From Antilocapra americana (Eukaryota; Chordata; Mammalia; Artiodactyla; Antilocapridae), in NCBI GenBank assembly GCA_007570785.1, contig ML661382.1:1367526-1431525 (forward strand): a DNA stretch of 64,000 bases, read 5' to 3'. Shown in pieces: positions 27,201-39,200 of this stretch. Each line of letters begins with the position of its first letter. The stretch's first letter is position 1. The position numbers and the translations under genes are program-made. Below the pieces are notes generated by a model that made no database searches, was not told the origin of the DNA, and saw only the letters and a list, made by a program, of their open reading frames with translations.

Positions 27201-30200
27201 TCCCATGGACAGAGGAGCCTGGTGGGCTGCAGTCCATGGGGCTGCTAAGAGTCGGACACAACTGAGCGACTTGTTTCACTTTTCACTTTGATGCATTGCA
27301 AAAGGAAATGGTATCCCACTCCAATGTTCTCGCCTGGAGAATCCCAGGAACGGCGGAGCCTGATGGGCTGCCGTCTATGGGGTCGCACAGAGTCAGACAC
27401 GACTGAAGCGACTTAGCAGCAGCAGAAGCAATGAGGGTAAACAGGATGTTGGAAGGTGGAGACAATTAATGTAGGTCATGCTTTTCAGAAGCTTGCGAGT
27501 CCAGACAAGGAAAGAGAGGTAGGACACTAGCTACAGGAAATGTGCTGGAAGAGAAATGTTTTGAGTGGATTTTTAGGCTGAGGAGAAAGAACCAATAGAA
27601 AAGCAGAACTTGAAGTTAGGGAAGAGAGCAAGTGACATTGTACAGGTGACAGGAATCAAGACCATCCCCAAGAAAAAGAAATGCAAAAAGGCAAAATGGC
27701 TGTCTGAGGAGGCCTTACAAATAGCTGTGAAACGATGGGAAGCGAAAAGCAAAGGAGAAAAGGAAAGATATACCCATTTGAATGCAGAGTTCCAAAGAAT
27801 AGCAAGGAGAGATAAGAAAGCTTTCCTCAGCAATCAGTGCAAAGAAATAGAGGAAAACAATAGAACAGGAAAGACGAGATCTCTTCAAGAAAATAAGAGA
27901 TACCAAGGGAACATTTCATGCAAAGATGGGCTCAATAAAGGACAGAAACGATCGGGACCTTAATACCAGCAGAAGATATTAAGAAGTGGCAAGAATACAC
28001 AGAACTTTACAAAAAAGATCTTCACGACCCAGATAATCACGATGGTGTGATCACTCACCTAGAGCCAGATATCCTGGAATGTGAAGTCAAGTGGGCCTTA
28101 GGAAGCATCACTACGAACAAAGCTAGTGGAGGTGATGGAATTCCAGTTGGGCTATTTCAAATCCTAAAAGATGATGCTGTGAAAGTGCTGCACTCAATAT
28201 GCCAGTAAATTTGGAAAACTCAGCAGTGGCCACAAGACTGGAAAAGGTCAGTTTTCATTCCAATCCCAAAGAAAGGCAATGCCAAAGAATGCTCAAACTA
28301 CCGCACAACTGCACTCATCTCACATGCTAGTAAAGTAATGCTCAAAACTCTCCAAGCCAGGCTTCAGCAATACATGAACCGTGAATTTCCAGATGTTCAA
28401 GCTGGTTTTAGAAAAGGCAGAGGAACCAGAGATCAGATTGCCAACATCTGCTGGGTCATTGAAAAAGCAATAGAGTTCCAGGAAAACATCTATTTCTGCT
28501 TTACTGACTATGCCAAAGTCTTTGACTGTGTGGATCACAATAAACTGTGGACAATTCTGAAAGAGATGGGAATACCAGACCACTTGACCTGCCTCTTGAG
28601 AAACCTGTATGCAGGTCAGGAAGCAACAGTTAGAACTGGACATGGAACAACAGATTGGTTCCAAATAGGAAAAGAAGTACGTCAAGGCTGTGTATTCTCA
28701 CCCTGCTTATTTAACTTACATGCAGAGTACATCATGAGAAATGCTGGGCTGGAGGAAGCACAAGCTGGAATCAAGGTTACCGGGAGAAATATCAATAACC
28801 TCAGATATGCAGATGACACCACCCTTATGCCAGAAAGTAAAGAAGAACTAAAGAGCTTCTTGAAGAAAGTGAAAGAGGAGAGTAAAAAAGTTGGCTTAAA
28901 ACTCAACATTCAGAAAACTAAGATCATGGCATTGGGTCCCATCACTTCATGGCAGATAGATGGGGAAACAGTGGAAACAGTGGCTGACTTTATTTTTCTG
29001 GATTCCAAAGTCACTGCAGATGGTGATTGCAGTCATGAAATTAAAAGACACTTACTCCTTGAAATGAAAGTTATGACCAACTTAGCATATTAAAAAGCAG
29101 AGACATTACTTTGCCAACAAAGGTCTCTCTAGTCAAGGCTATGGTTTTTCCAGTGGTCATGTATGAATGTGAGAGTTGGACTATAAAGAAAGCTGAGCAC
29201 TGAAGAATTGATGCTTTTGAACTTTGGTGTTGGAGAAGACTCTTGAGAATCCCTTGTACCGCAAGGAGATCCAACCAGTCCATCCTAGAGGAGATCAGTC
29301 CTGGGTGTTCATTGGAAGGACTGATGTCGAAGCTGAAACTCCAATACTTTGGCCACGTGATGCGAAGAGCTGACTCATTTGAAAAGACCCTGATGCTGGG
29401 AAAGATTGAAGGCAGGAGGAGAAGGGGACGACAGAGGATGAGATGGCTGGATGGCATCATCAACTCGATGGACATGAGTTTGGGTGAACTCTGGGAGTTG
29501 GTGATGGCCAGGGAGGCTGCTGTGGTTCATGGGATCGCAAAGAGTCAGACATGACTGAGCGACTGAACTGTACTGAACTGAAGTAATCACTGATGGAATG
29601 AGGTCCCTGAGGACATGGATAGATGTAGACATAGACAGCCTAGACTGGGAGGAGGAGTAGTTCCTTCACTGCAGCTGGAGGCTGAGAATTGTCACAGGGT
29701 TGGCGTCATGAGAAGCACAGAGATTGTAGAGGTTTACCAGTTGTCTCAGGGTCCAGAGGGTGGCCTTGGGCAGAATGGCCAAAGAAGAGGTGAGGATGAT
29801 GCCCAAAGAACTGCCAGGCTCTTCCACAGCTTGTTTCTGGCTCCTCTGCTGAGGAGCAGAATATTGAGAATAGCTTAGTGCAAAAAGTGACTTGGGACAT
29901 TTTTATGTCCTTTGGTTCCACTCGCTTGAACTTTGGAGTGGAAGAGTTGTCCTTTGGTCGACTCATGTATCACATCACATTATTTAAAGCATAATGACAC
30001 TCTTGGAGAGGTATCAGGTTGTAGGGCAAGAAGCATTGCCCTGAGTCAGAAAACCTGGTTGAAAGTCTGGGCGCTATTGCTAATCAGCTGGATGGCCTCA
30101 GGGAAAACAGATTCACATTTTTAAGCACTGAGGCATCTGTCTTATAAATTCAGGATTGTGATATCTGTTCTGCCTCCTCAAGAATGATTGTGAGAACAAC

Positions 30201-33200
30201 AGAAAAACTAATGAATGTCTATAAAAACATTTTATAAGCCCTAAAGCCTGTGTAAACATGAGGTGACAGAATAATGTGTTTACAGCTGATTCTAAGACAG
30301 CAAGATTTCTAGTCTCGATTTTGGAGGTAACTCCGGTTTATGCCCCCAGGTATTAGACAAGGAGCTAAAGGACCTGTCCACCGTGGTGAGCCAGGAATTG
30401 GAGTGTGTGGATCAGATTATCATCAGCCAGCCTCAGGAAGTCCCAGCTCAACTGCTAAAGGCGCTAGAAAAAGATGCCAAGAATCTTCACAAGTCCCTCA
30501 GCTCTGTGAGTGACACCTGGGGTTCCAGACTGCTCCACCTCCAGAGTGCCTTGGAAGTACAGAAGGTAGCTTCTTGTTTTTATTTACAAAGCCTCACAGA
30601 GCCTGGGCAGGCTTGGAGAGTTTTATCATCTAATTTGCCATTTATTTCTTAGAGTAAAGTGTTCAATCAGTATGAACAGCTAGAAGGCAGACTTCAGGAT
30701 CTGAGAGCCTGGGTTGGCAATACCCACGTTATTCTGAACAGCAAGGAATATGACAGTGAAACAGATGCTGACAGCTTGAATCACTGCCTCCAACGGTGTG
30801 AGGTGAGTGCACCACCAGCTCTCAAGCATGTTTTATTTGCCGTTTTGTGTTGTATTCATTTTATGTCTCCGCTAGGCAGACCAGTATCTGTACTTGCCTT
30901 TCTTAGAAAGTCTGACTTTCCATTTGAAAATAAAAAGTCAGCTACGTTTAGTGTTTTTGAGTTATTATACTTCTGGAGCTTCAGAAGTATGGAATATTCA
31001 GTGGTTCTGAACATTTTTCTTGTAAGCTGTTCTGAGAGTCTGCAGAATGACCTGTGTTTATCCACTTCATCTTCTCTATAACTGAGTGTCCAGTATTCCT
31101 GGTTTCTCTTTTGCCCAAGATCTAATCCTGTGCACATACCAGTTTCAACTGGTGATATAGAGCGTCTTTGTAACCTTTTCCTGTAAAGGGCCAGATAGTA
31201 AATATTATAGGTCTTGCAGGTGACCTGTTTCTGTGGCAGTTGTTCATCTCTGCTGTAGAAACATGAAAGCAGCCACACGCAGCATATAAACATGGTTGTA
31301 GACAAGTTACATTAAAACTTTATTTACAAAACTGGATGACAGCTAGGTCTGCCTTGGAGAGTGTGGATGACCTACCCCTCATCTTTTTTTTTTAATATAA
31401 ATTTATCTATTTTAATTGGAGGCTAATTACTTTACAATATCGTAATGGTTTTGCCATACATTGACATGGATCTGCCATGTGTACATGTGCTCATGTGTTC
31501 CCCATTCTGAACCCCTCCCCCACCTCCCTCCCCATCCCATCCCTCTGGGTCATCCCAGTGCACCAGCCCCAAGCACCCTGTCTCATGCATCGAACCTGGA
31601 CTGGTGATTCATTTCACATATGGTAATATACATGTTTCAATGCCATTCTCCCAAATCATCCCACCTTCACCCTCTCCCGCAGAGTCCAAAAGACTGTGAT
31701 ACATCTGTGTCTCTTTTGTTGTCTCACATATAGGGTTATCGTTACCATCTTTCTAAATTCCATATATATGTGTTAGTATCCTGTATTGGTATTTTACTTT
31801 CTCGTTTACTTCACTCTGTATAATTGGCTCCAGTTTCATCCACCTGATTAGAACTGATTTAAATGTATTTTTTTTTAATGACTGAGTAATATTCCATTGT
31901 GTATATGTACTACAGCTTTCTTATCCATTCATCTGCCAAGGGACCTCTAGGTTGCTTCCATGTCCCGGCTATTATAAACAGTGCTGCGATGAACATTGGG
32001 GTACACGTGTCTCTTTCAATTTTGGTTTCCTCACTGTGAATGCCCAACAGTGGGATTGCTGGGTCAAATGGCAGTTCTATTTCCAGTTTTTTGAGGAATG
32101 TCCACACTGTTCTCCATAGTGGCTGTACTAGTTTGCATTCCCACCAACAGTGTTAAAGGGTTCCCTTTTCTCCACACCCTCTCCAGCATTTATTCCTTAT
32201 AGACTTTTGGATAGCAGCCATTCTGACCAGCATGAGATGGTACCTCATCGTGGTTTGCATTTCTCTGATAATGAGTGATGTTGAGCATCTTTTCATGTGT
32301 TTGTTAGCCATCTATATGTCTTCTTTGGAGAAATGTCTGTTTAGTTCTTTGGCCCATTTTTTGATTGGGTTGTTTATTTTTCTGGAATTGAGCTGCAGGA
32401 GTTGCTTGTATATTTTTGAGATTAATTCTTTGTCCATTGCTTCGTTTGCTATTATTTTCTCCCCTTCTGAAGGCTGTCTTTTCACCTTGCTTATAGTTTC
32501 CTTTGTTGTGCAGAAGCTTTTAAGTTTAATTAGGTCCCATTTGTTTATTTTTCCTTTTATTTCCATTACTCTGGGAGGTGGGTCATAGAGGATCCTGCTG
32601 TGATTTATGTCAGAGAGTGTTTTGCCTATGTTTTCCTCTAGGAGTTTTATAGTTTCTGGTCTTATGCTTAGATCTTTAATCCATTTTGAGTTTATTTTTG
32701 TGTATGGTGTTAGAAAGTATTCTAGTTTCATTCTTTTACAAGTGGCTGCCCAGTTTTCCCAGCACCACTTGTTAAAGAGATTGTTTCTTCCCCATTGTAT
32801 ATTCTTGCCTCCTTTGTCAAAGATGAGGTGTCCGTAGGTGCGTGGATTTATCTCTGGGCTTTCTATTTTGTTCCATTGATCTATATTTCTGTCTTTGTGC
32901 CACTACCATACTGTCTTGATGATTGTGGCTTTGTAGTATAGCCTGAAGTCAGGCAGGTGGATTCCGCCAGTTCCATTCTTCTTTCTCAAGATTGCTTTGG
33001 CTATTCGAGGTTTTTTGTATTTCCATACAAATTGTAAAATTATTTGTTCTAGTTCTGTGAAAAATACCGTTGGTAGCTTGATAGAGATTGCATTGAATCT
33101 ATAGATTGCGTTGGGTAGTATACTCATTTTCACTATATTGATTCTTCCAATCCATGAACATGGTAAATTTCTCCATCTATTCGTATCCTCTTTGATTTCT

Positions 33201-36200
33201 TTCATCAGTGTTTTATAGTTTTCTATATATAGGTCTTTTGTTTCTTTAGGTATATTCCTAAATGTTTTATTCTTTTTGTTGCAATGGTGAATGGAATTGT
33301 TTCCTTAATTTCTCTTTCTGTTTTCTCATCGTTAGTTAATAGGAATGCAAGGGATTTCTGTGTGTTAATTTTATATCCTGCAACTTTACTGTATTCACTG
33401 ATTAGCTCTAGTAATTTTCTGCCAACCCTTCATCTTGAGAGATGGTTTTCTTCTTGTTAAATTCCAAGTTAATTGATTGATTTTTGTAAGTCAGTGAGAG
33501 AAAAAGTTAAAGATTCTGAGATACATTTGAGTTGAGGATTCTCCTGCCCCCAACACTGTTGTTTCTTTTGAATTATACTTAAGATAATATCAGATAATGC
33601 TCACATTGGCTTACCACCCTCTGCTCTAGCTATTTCTTTCAAATTCTTTCTGAAGACAGAGCAGAACTAGAGATGTTCCTCCTATTCCATCCTCTTCCTT
33701 TTCCCCAGTCTTAGGAGGTACAGACCTAAATGTTGTCTGAGGTCAGGTTTCCCTTGTATGCATCCTCGCCCCTCTTTATCTTGCAAGAGTTGACCTGCCT
33801 TCTTCTTTCATACCCTTTAATCCAAATACACCGATGGAGGAATGAGTAGCAGACTTTGTTCACTGAAAGAGTTTTGAAAGAAGCAAGGATGAGAAAAATT
33901 CTTGTGACATAGTATGGAATATAAAAACACAGAGTACCTTCTATACTGGTGTCCTTGCCTAGTTATAAATTATATGAATTCCATTATGGGAAGAGAGCCA
34001 TAGTCTAAGCCTCATTTTCCTAGTGAGTTTCCCAAATCCATGTGTTCACAGACTAAGGAAGTATAGTCATATGATAAATATGCAAGTAGTCCTACAAGCC
34101 TGCTTTGCAGGATTGCTGACAGCTCCCAATTTCAAAGTGATAGACATGCAGACATCTTGCTTGTTTTTATGTTTTTTTTAATTGCATCCAGTATAACATG
34201 GGTGATGATTACTAAAAAGTTTGTGGGAGTATTGCATGCTTTTTAATTGTCTAAAAGGAGATAAATTCCAGTGTTTAGGCAGTTTTTTACTGCTTAATCT
34301 GACTGTAATCCTTTACAGTTTTATTTATTTATTTATTTATTTATTTGTTTGTTTATTTGTTTATTTATTTATTTATTTATTATTGTTTTTGCCATACATT
34401 GTCATGATATCACCATGGGTTTACATATGCTTCCCCTCCGGGTCCCCCCTCCCTCCTCCCTCCCCCCCGGGAAATCTCGCTGCACCAGTCCCGAGCATCA
34501 ATCCTGGGCTGGCGATTGATTAGACACATGACAATTAACATGCTTCAATGCCCTTCTCCCATCTCATCCCACCCTTACCCTCATCCACAAAGTCCACAGG
34601 TCCCTTTACAGTTTTAAAATGTATAACATGTATAACATTTTTGTACAGTTTCAAATGTATAACTATTTAAAAGTGAACTATTTTAGTGAACCACTAATTA
34701 ATTGCATATTTTCTCATTTCTGGCTTACCAGTATCTCAGGGCTAGACAAATACAAATAGTTCCTTGAACCTAATAAAATATAATTAGATCTATCTCAGAC
34801 CAAAAATTCATGCTATACTTTCCAAAGTATCCATTTTTTCACAGATCCTTGGGGTTAGCAGTGCTATAATTCTGTTAATATAAATAATGGGAGGTGTAGT
34901 GCATTTAGAAATCAGTGGTTGACTTAATTTACTGTTCCTTTAATTACAATTAAAGGAAGCCTAACTATAACATGTGAGGCCTCTGGAGAGGCCAGAAGTG
35001 AGAGAGACCCCCCTTGTAGGTCGGCCCTAGAAATAATCAGTGTCATTTTAAAAAATGCAAGAAATTAATTAACCTCTGTTTGATTATGTTGATTCTTTGG
35101 TTAGAACCAACAGTTTCTGCTTCTATAGAGAATTAGAGGTTTCTTTTCTTTTTTCTTCTTTTCCCCCTTTCCCTTAGGACTTGAAACAGCCCATGGCTGA
35201 GCGGAAATCTCAACTGGATGCCCTTGCCTTTGATATTCAGTTCTTGATCTCGGAGCATGCCCAGGACTTGTCTCCTCAGCAGAACCGGCAGATGCTGAGG
35301 CTTCTGAATGAACTGCAGAGGTCCTTCCAGGACCTTGTGGAAGAGACTACAGCTCAGGGGAATGCCTTGTGGGACCATCTTCAACGAATGGAGCAGGCTG
35401 CCCAGGTCAAGGTCAGACTGAACCAGAGGCTGGGCTCACTTGGTCCCTGGGATGTCCTCTGTCTTTGGGTTTTTCTGGCCAGACTCCATCTGTCATGATT
35501 CCAGGAGCCTGCGCTTACCAGTTTTGATTGGTGCAGGCCAGTTTGGTTCTGGTCCAGGAGACCGCTGTTTGGCCTGTCGTTCTTGCTGTGTTTTCGGTTC
35601 TGTGTATGCGTGTGAGAGAATATGCGTGTATGCACGTGCAAGGTGTTTTCTTCTTAGCTAGCCTCTACTGTAACTGTGTCTCACTGTCTCTGACTTTGAA
35701 ATGAATATTTTATCCCCAGCCTTTATTTCCCCTACTCTCCCTCAATATTCTTTTAAGGGTTGTTAGGAGCAGTCAGATACTCTGAGCTCTTAAGAAGAAT
35801 GGTCCTGAAGTTAGTTTTATTCTGGGGCTTTTCAGATGATTAACAGTAAGATTCCTTGACCACCTTAGACAGCTGACAAAAAGATTTTTATCAGAATCAT
35901 ATTAAGTCTTTAGCACCTTGGAAAATTATTATTTTCTAGCAGCTTTCTTTACACTATTGTATCTAGTGCTTATTCAGTTGTGGAAAACTGTGCGTAGAAG
36001 CACTGTTGATAAACTTTGCAGGAAGTTAGGAGACTAATCATCTTACCACCCTCTATCACAACCCTCTTCTTGTAGAACTCAACATAATTGCATGGTAACA
36101 TCGTAACCTTAGAGTACCAAGAATGATGCGTATGCCATTCTTTCGGAGTAATTAATTGAAATTCAGAAAGATAGTGTTAGAATTGTTATCACCAGTAAAA

Positions 36201-39200
36201 CTGTCTCAGTGTCTCTTTTATTAAATATTGTGCATAGTAGAATTGAGCTTTTGAGTCAGGCTTAAAGGGTGTTTAGTGAAGTCTGTATCTCCCTTGTTAC
36301 TGCTTCGTTGTTTCAACTGTGTTAAAATTGAAGTAAGATATTAATGAAATATGATGGGTTATCTTCTAAATCTGGAAATTTGCAGTGTCCTCACTTGGAT
36401 TTTATACAGCTTGGTGTGGCTTATGGATAATTAATGTAATAGCATTGGTCTGGGCCACCTTAAGATACAGCCCACCTCCAGGGCAGGCCCCTGAGCTGCA
36501 GAAGATGGTCCGGTTGCATGTGAACATTCTCTTTAAGCGTGTAATTAATTCTACAACATTTATTAACCTTGTTATTGTCAGAAATGCTCTGCTTCTCTCT
36601 ATATTTGCCCTGAGTGCATGTGTTTGTCTATGTGTTAACTTGTTTGCTTTACTTTTTTCAGATTCAGTCTGCACCCATCCTAACCCATGAAGATCCCATC
36701 TTAGAGCTGAAGAGCTCTTAGGAGTTCTCTTCCAGAGCCTTTCTATTTGTGCTAAAGCGGGGGAGAGAGGGCCAGTTTGGGCACCTGTTTGTAAGTGCAG
36801 GTGACTCAAAGCGCCATCAGAAGGTAGAAACTGGTGGTTCTAGAAGGATGATCAGGAGAACACATCATGCTCAGTCGCTCAACCAGGTGCTTCAGTGGCG
36901 TGTAACTGAGAGTCTAGGAAAGGATCAGGCACAGAAGCAAGCCCCTCTTCCCCTCGGGCCGGCTTTTCTCTTGGCTGTTGGTGTGGGCACCTGAAGGACG
37001 GAGCCATCGCTCTTCTTGGGCACTTCCCTTCTCAAGAGAGCCAAGCCCCTCACGCCTGGCATGTAATCATTCCATTTCATGGGTGTCTGCATTTGTGAGA
37101 TGTCTGATTTATATAAAGTCAGCTTGATTATTAAGAAACTCAGTTAGCTTATCAATTATCCAGTTTCTTGATTTCTTCTCCTAGTCCAGTCCTTCTAATT
37201 TTCCATATTATGACTTCATATGTAGTGTATCATCCAGTTCCTGTAGAAGCAATCAGAACCTGTTGTTCATTATCATCCCCAGTATCACCTATGGATTTTA
37301 AGCATCTAGGCTCTCTCTTCTCCATTTCCAGGGATAATAAGCCATCTGGCAAAGGAGCTTCCAAACCAAAACCTCAGAGCATTCTCACCTGAAATCACTC
37401 CTAATTGTAATTCAGACCAGACCAATAGACTGTCCAAATGAGGGGAACTTTCTGAATATGATTTCTGTGCCTTTTCCTGCCCTAGTCTCCCACCAACTTT
37501 TCCATCCTTGTGATATAACCTTCCTGTTTTACATTTCAGGGAGTTCTCTTATATTTATAAAATGAGAATCATTAATTATCTCTTGGCCCCTTTGCATTTT
37601 GATTAGACCCTGCAGAAACAACAAAATACCTGTCACCAGAAACTGGAGGATCTCTGCAGCTGGGTGGGGCAGGCAGAAAGAGCATTGGCCGGCCATCAAG
37701 GTAGAGCCTCCCAGCAGGATCTCTCTGCTTTGCAGAAGAACCAGAGTGACCTGAAGGTCAGTAAGAATTGCCTCAGGTTTTCATTCCTGCAGCAAGTAGT
37801 GAGAAAAGCTTGCATGTGCCAGGCCCGGTGCTCAGTGCCAGCAACGTAATGGTTAAATATCCCTGCTCTCACGAAGCTTACAGGGTCGTGGAAAAGACAG
37901 ACTTTACACAGATGATCACAAAAATGAGCATGTAATGTATTCACTATTATATCTATAAGGGAAGCATTACATAAGAACATACAACAGACCCAGTCTTGAC
38001 TTATATATCAGAAGATTCCTTTAACGAAGTGTCGCTTAAACTGAGGATCGAAGGATACATAGGGGTTGATGCATGAAGGGGTGGGAAGAGGAAGAGGACA
38101 TGCCGGGCAGAGGCCTGTGCATTAGTCTGGAGGTGGAGATGGGGTCAAGCACAGCACTAAAGAATGGGAAGAAACCTGGTTTGACTGTACTGCAAAGAAC
38201 AAAAGGAAGGTTAGTGAACGATAAGGCCGGGGAGGAGGCAGGACCCAGATCACGCTGGGTCTGGTAGGCTACATGGGGGTTCAGGAGTGACAACCAAGAG
38301 AGTTATGAGGAACCAGCCAGGTCTCAACACCGTTAGAGTACCATTGTCAGCTCTGCTTTACAGAAGAATGATCTCTCTGAGGATAAGTCATTGCAAAACA
38401 AAAATCGTATTTGTGGGCATTTTCCTTTTATACCTTCTCTAAATATCTTCTTAGAAATTTAAATTTTTCTCAGAAAATTAAATATTTTTAGAAGCTTCTT
38501 AATTTAAAAGCATTTAAAATTTTATTATCCACATTGGTTTAGGGCGTAAACCTTAGCAAATTATAGTCAGGGACATATGTCCATTGCAGATAATGTTATT
38601 CTAGTCATTCCATCTTCATGCCGTTGAGAGCTCTTAGAAGTACTAAGGTTGAAGCCTCTGCTATCCTGTTTTCGTGCGTTAAGGATTTACAGGACGACAT
38701 TCAGAATCATGCCACCTCATTTGCCAGCGTTGTCAAAGACACAGAAGGGTTCCTGGAAGAGAACCGGACTAAACTGAGCCCCGATGAGTTGACAGCTCTC
38801 CGGGAGAAACTCCATCAGGCTAAGGAGCAGTATGAAGCTCTCCAGGAAAGGACAAAGCTGGCCCAGAAGGAGCTGGAGGAAGTGGTGACCTCGGCCTTAC
38901 AGCAGGAGACTGAAAAGGTAACCAGACTGCTGTGGTGCTTGGTATTTTTCAAAACAGAAAATTTTGGTACCTGCACAAATAAAAGCTGATGGCCTTTCAG
39001 ACAGCATGGAGTTGAGGGAAAGGGCTCATTCAGGAGCTGATCTGTGAGTTGATATTTATTTTTACAAGAAACATTCTGAATTTAAGATAATTCTGAATTT
39101 ATAAGAAATATCCTGAATTTAAGTCAGGAATAGTCGATTGAAAGTTCATATCCCAAATCACCATCACCATCATCATCATCTTTGGGGAAAAAGCACAGGG

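Noticed and set aside
31910..33205. Minus-strand protein-coding gene
   Set aside because: The open pieces are the broken C-terminal half of L1 ORF2.
34321..34382. CRISPR-like or satellite array
   Set aside because: It is the (TTTA)n tail of an antisense L1 with a matching target-site duplication.
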